DNA of 7,885 nt from Lachnospiraceae bacterium (GTDB taxonomy: Bacteria > Bacillota_A > Clostridia > Lachnospirales > Lachnospiraceae), in NCBI GenBank assembly GCA_017416055.1, contig JAFQDI010000200.1, forward strand, positions 1-7,885. The letters run 5' to 3'. Shown piece after piece: positions 5,841 to 7,885 of this stretch. The first letter of the stretch is position 1; every line of letters starts with the position of its first letter. A program made the position numbers and the translations under genes. Below the pieces are notes generated by a model. The model had not been told where the DNA came from. It saw nothing but the letters and a program-made list of their open reading frames with translations, and did no database searches.

Positions 5841-5846
5841 CCTCCT
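5841..5846 (-). promoter_or_regulatory. Ribosome binding site of the MalG-type permease gene
   Basis: AAAGGAGG sits directly after the stop of the MalF-type gene and seven bases before the ATG at 5831-5833, fixing that start. Confidence 0.8.
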
Positions 5847-6785
5847 TTATGCATCGTAAACGACTTTCTTCTCAGACCACTGCATGGTAGCAACTGTAAA
5901 GATCAGCAGAATAAAGAAGAAAACGGTGGAAATAACCGAAGACCGGTCAAATCGATATCGCACGAAACCTAAGTCGTAAATCAAATAGGTCAGCACCTCG
6001 GTCGCGCGGAGAGGACCGCCCTGAGTCAAGATATCGATAATGTTGAACGCCTTCATGGAGCCCAAAAACTGCGTTACAAACAGGAACTGCATAATCGGAG
6101 TCAAAAGCGGAACTGTGATGCGGAAGAACTTCTGAAAACGGTTAGCACCGTCCAAAGAAGCTGCTTCGTAATATCCGGGATCAATACCGGTCATGGCAGA
6201 CAGATAAATCATCATGCTGTAGCCGAGGGAGTGCCATCCGTGTGCAATCCAAACGGAGACCATCGCCCAGTCCTTAGATTTCAGCCAGTTAACACGGGCA
6301 CCTTCGCCAAAGAAAAGCTCAAGGATGTTGTTAACGATACCGTAATCGCGGTTCAGCATCCAGATAAAGATAACGCCGCCGGTAGACATCGCGATATAGT
6401 GAGGCAGATAGATAAAAGAACGCATCAGGTTGAAGGATCTGCTCTTCAATCGATTCATCAGAAGGGCAAGAGCAAGTCCGCCGATCAGACCAATTGCCAA
6501 AGAACCGATAGTATATTTGAAGGTGATTAAGAGGGAGTCTAAGAAATGGCTCTTCTCAATATTCTCAAAGAACCACTGCCAGTTCTTCCATCCCACCATG
6601 TTGTAGTCGAGGCTTACCATGTTCCAGTCAGTGAATGTAATGTAGAACAGTCTGAAGAGCGGATAATAGGTACAAACGGCCATAATCAGTACCGCAGGAA
6701 CGATACAAAGGAGCTCTTCAACGGTGGAACGCCGCCAGACTGTCTTCGTCTTATATACAGCTTTTTGAGGTTTTTCTAATTTCAT
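5847..6785 (-). CDS. Sugar ABC transporter permease, MalF/UgpA type (CUT1)
   Basis: 312 aa from the ATG at 6783-6785, with AAGGA nine bases upstream. A frame start at 6857 would add an Arg/Ser-rich leader that is really the hairpin in the intergenic gap. Predicted helices are near 26-50, 90-112, 121-143, 172-195, 230-250 and 283-303. The coupling loop is canonical: EAASLDGA at 207-214 and Pro at 226. DILTQGGP near 251-258, then TEVLTYLIY, is a strong MalF/UgpA signature. It forms a heterodimer with the following MalG-type protein. Its weaker ribosome binding site, and the 112-bp gap with a hairpin after the binding-protein gene, fit lower expression than the binding protein. Confidence 0.93.
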   Translation of the reverse strand: MKLEKPQKAVYKTKTVWRRSTVEELLCIVPAVLIMAVCTYYPLFRLFYITFTDWNMVSLDYNMVGWKNWQWFFENIEKSHFLDSLLITFKYTIGSLAIGLIGGLALALLMNRLKSRSFNLMRSFIYLPHYIAMSTGGVIFIWMLNRDYGIVNNILELFFGEGARVNWLKSKDWAMVSVWIAHGWHSLGYSMMIYLSAMTGIDPGYYEAASLDGANRFQKFFRITVPLLTPIMQFLFVTQFLGSMKAFNIIDILTQGGPLRATEVLTYLIYDLGFVRYRFDRSSVISTVFFFILLIFTVATMQWSEKKVVYDA

Positions 6786-6818
6786 AATCGATCGTCCTTG
6801 TCTCTTTTTTGATGAAGC

Positions 6819-6852
6819 GAGGAGACTGCTTCTGCGGAGAAACAGCCTCCTC
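6819..6852 (-). other. 15-bp intergenic hairpin between binding-protein and permease genes
   Basis: On the minus strand GAGGAGGCTGTTTCT (6838-6852) pairs with AGAAGCAGTCTCCTC (6819-6833) around a CCGC loop: 13 Watson-Crick and two G-T pairs. No T run follows in the direction of transcription, so it is not a standard terminator. In comparable operons (malE-malF is the known example) such structures protect the upstream mRNA and raise the ratio of binding protein to permease; that role is inferred here. Confidence 0.75.
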
Positions 6853-6897
6853 CTCAATTAATCAGTTTGCGATACGACAATCTAATCTCAGAAACGA

Positions 6898-7885
6898 TTA
6901 GTTGCCGGCGAGGATGTTTTCAACCTCTTCAACACAGTTGTTCCAAGTGTCGTCGAAGTCATAACCTTCAATGAAAATAGCAATCCACGCTTCCTCAACC
7001 AGCTTCATGGCAGCGTCATAGTGAACAGTCTGAGGCTTCATCTGGTAGTTCTCCAGAATGTGATCGTAGATGTTCTTCATTTCAGGAAGGGTCTCGTAAA
7101 CACCGTTCATTACGGTCTCGTTCGTGATGTTGGACTCAAAGATAACCAGGTAAGAGGAGAAGGTAGCCCAACGCAGCTGATTCTCGGGGGTTACCAGCCA
7201 GGAAAGGAATACGCCGGCAGCGTTCTTCCACAGCTGAGGAATGTTCTCGGGAACTACCAAAGAGCAACCGGCAACGGTAGACTGTCCGTATCCGCCATCA
7301 CCGAAGTTCCAGCTCATACCCAGTTCAAACCAAGGGGTGGGATTCTCAGCTGCGGTGGAAGCAGCCTCGATAGCAACACGCAGGGTGTCATAGTTGGTAC
7401 AAGAAATGTTGTAAGCCATAACATCGCCACGAGCGAAAGCGGTCTGATCAATATTCTCGCCGTCGTTGGAGAACTTGATGTAACCAGCCTTAACCATATC
7501 GTTCATTTCCTTCAGGAAAGTAACGAGGGACTCAGCATCCAAGTTGGTCTTGGTGGGATCGTCAGCTTCCTGCAGGCTTCCGCCGAAGGACTGAATCAGG
7601 TTGGTAGCGTTGTTTCCATCACCGGTCAGAACGAGAGCGGTCTTTCCGGTAGCTTCGTAAACAGCCTTTGCCCAAACCTTCAGCTCTTCCCAGGACTCGG
7701 GGAAATCATCCAGGCCGTGCTTAGCAAGCTCGGTCTTGTTGTAGTAGTAAGAAGTAGCGGAAGGTCCCCAGGGAACAGCAACCTTGGCATCACCAACGGT
7801 AACCTGATCTACCAGACCGTCAATCAGGTCGGACCAGTCGAAGCCGTTAGCCTCAAGCAGTTCGTTGATGTCAGTCAGCGCGCCC
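6898..7885 (-). CDS. Sugar ABC transporter substrate-binding protein (5' partial)
   Basis: The frame is open to the window's right edge, so about 328 C-terminal residues are present and roughly 100 N-terminal residues, including the expected lipoprotein signal, are missing. A TTG at 7540-7542 is not the start, since coding sequence continues upstream: GALTDINELL, then VAVPWGPSATSYYYNK, ELAKHGLDDFPESWEEL, and SFGGSL. The VPWGPSATSYYYNK segment and the P-x-SWEEL segment are hallmarks of CUT1 solute-binding proteins (SBP family 1). Later come GCSLVVPENI, AAGVFLSWLVTPENQ and a C-terminal helix EEVENILAGN, also usual for the family. Aromatic residues (Trp, Tyr) are frequent, fitting carbohydrate stacking, but do not fix the ligand. 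It is the first visible gene of the operon; the promoter lies beyond the window. Confidence 0.92.
   Translation of the reverse strand, partial: GALTDINELLEANGFDWSDLIDGLVDQVTVGDAKVAVPWGPSATSYYYNKTELAKHGLDDFPESWEELKVWAKAVYEATGKTALVLTGDGNNATNLIQSFGGSLQEADDPTKTNLDAESLVTFLKEMNDMVKAGYIKFSNDGENIDQTAFARGDVMAYNISCTNYDTLRVAIEAASTAAENPTPWFELGMSWNFGDGGYGQSTVAGCSLVVPENIPQLWKNAAGVFLSWLVTPENQLRWATFSSYLVIFESNITNETVMNGVYETLPEMKNIYDHILENYQMKPQTVHYDAAMKLVEEAWIAIFIEGYDFDDTWNNCVEEVENILAGN

Noticed and set aside
6819..6852. Rho-independent terminator splitting the ABC operon
   Set aside because: The stem is strong, but the sequence after it in the minus direction is A-rich with no T run; a stability or processing role fits better.
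6786..6857. Arg-rich N-terminal extension of the MalF-type permease
   Set aside because: The extra codons come from one arm of the intergenic hairpin, and the ATG at 6785 has its own ribosome binding site and a normal MalF-type N-terminus.
7540..7542. TTG at 7542 as the start of the binding protein
   Set aside because: The same frame continues without a stop to the window edge and encodes typical binding-protein segments such as PWGPSATSYYYNK, so the gene is partial, not short.

Overview
The window looks like a carbohydrate-uptake and cell-surface locus from a Gram-positive anaerobe of the Clostridia, most likely Lachnospiraceae or a close relative. This is inferred from three things: the CUT1-type sugar ABC operon with a DUF624/YesL protein, the Pro-Thr-Glu linkers in secreted proteins, and the strong AGGAGG ribosome binding sites. 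I cannot name a species.

Layout from left to right. (1) The 3' part of a plus-strand gene (to 923) encodes a CBM9-like domain, a stalk of 14 PTE[A/E] units, a C-terminal membrane helix and a lysine tail. (2) A terminator hairpin lies at 948-1008. (3) A minus-strand lipoprotein gene (1044-2438) encodes a Thr/Pro/Glu linker and a ComEC-like metallo-beta-lactamase-fold domain. (4) A divergent control region (2439-2704) holds a near-consensus promoter for the lipoprotein gene, a weaker one for the regulator, three copies of a TTTGGCGkAAT motif and a 16-bp palindrome. (5) A DeoR-family regulator gene (2705-3457) runs on the plus strand and ends at a strong hairpin terminator (3471-3519). (6) A minus-strand operon fills 3548-7885. 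In transcription order it holds a sugar-binding protein (5' end outside the window), two CUT1 permeases, a small single-pass membrane protein that I only partly recognise, and a DUF624/YesL-like membrane protein.

How it may work together. The binding protein captures a sugar or oligosaccharide outside the membrane and the MalF/MalG-type pair imports it. No ATPase gene is visible, which fits the shared MsmK/MsmX-type ATPases known for Firmicutes CUT1 systems. A 15-bp hairpin between the binding-protein gene and the permeases could give unequal expression. The substrate is not evident. The DeoR-type regulator normally responds to a phosphorylated sugar; its motif placement suggests control of itself and the divergent lipoprotein gene. 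Control of the ABC operon cannot be tested because that promoter is outside the window.

The least explained parts are the symmetrical motif arrangement in the divergent control region, the small YYKWHT membrane protein with an apparent binding-protein-like lobe, and the pairing of a DeoR regulator with an extracytoplasmic metallo-hydrolase lipoprotein.
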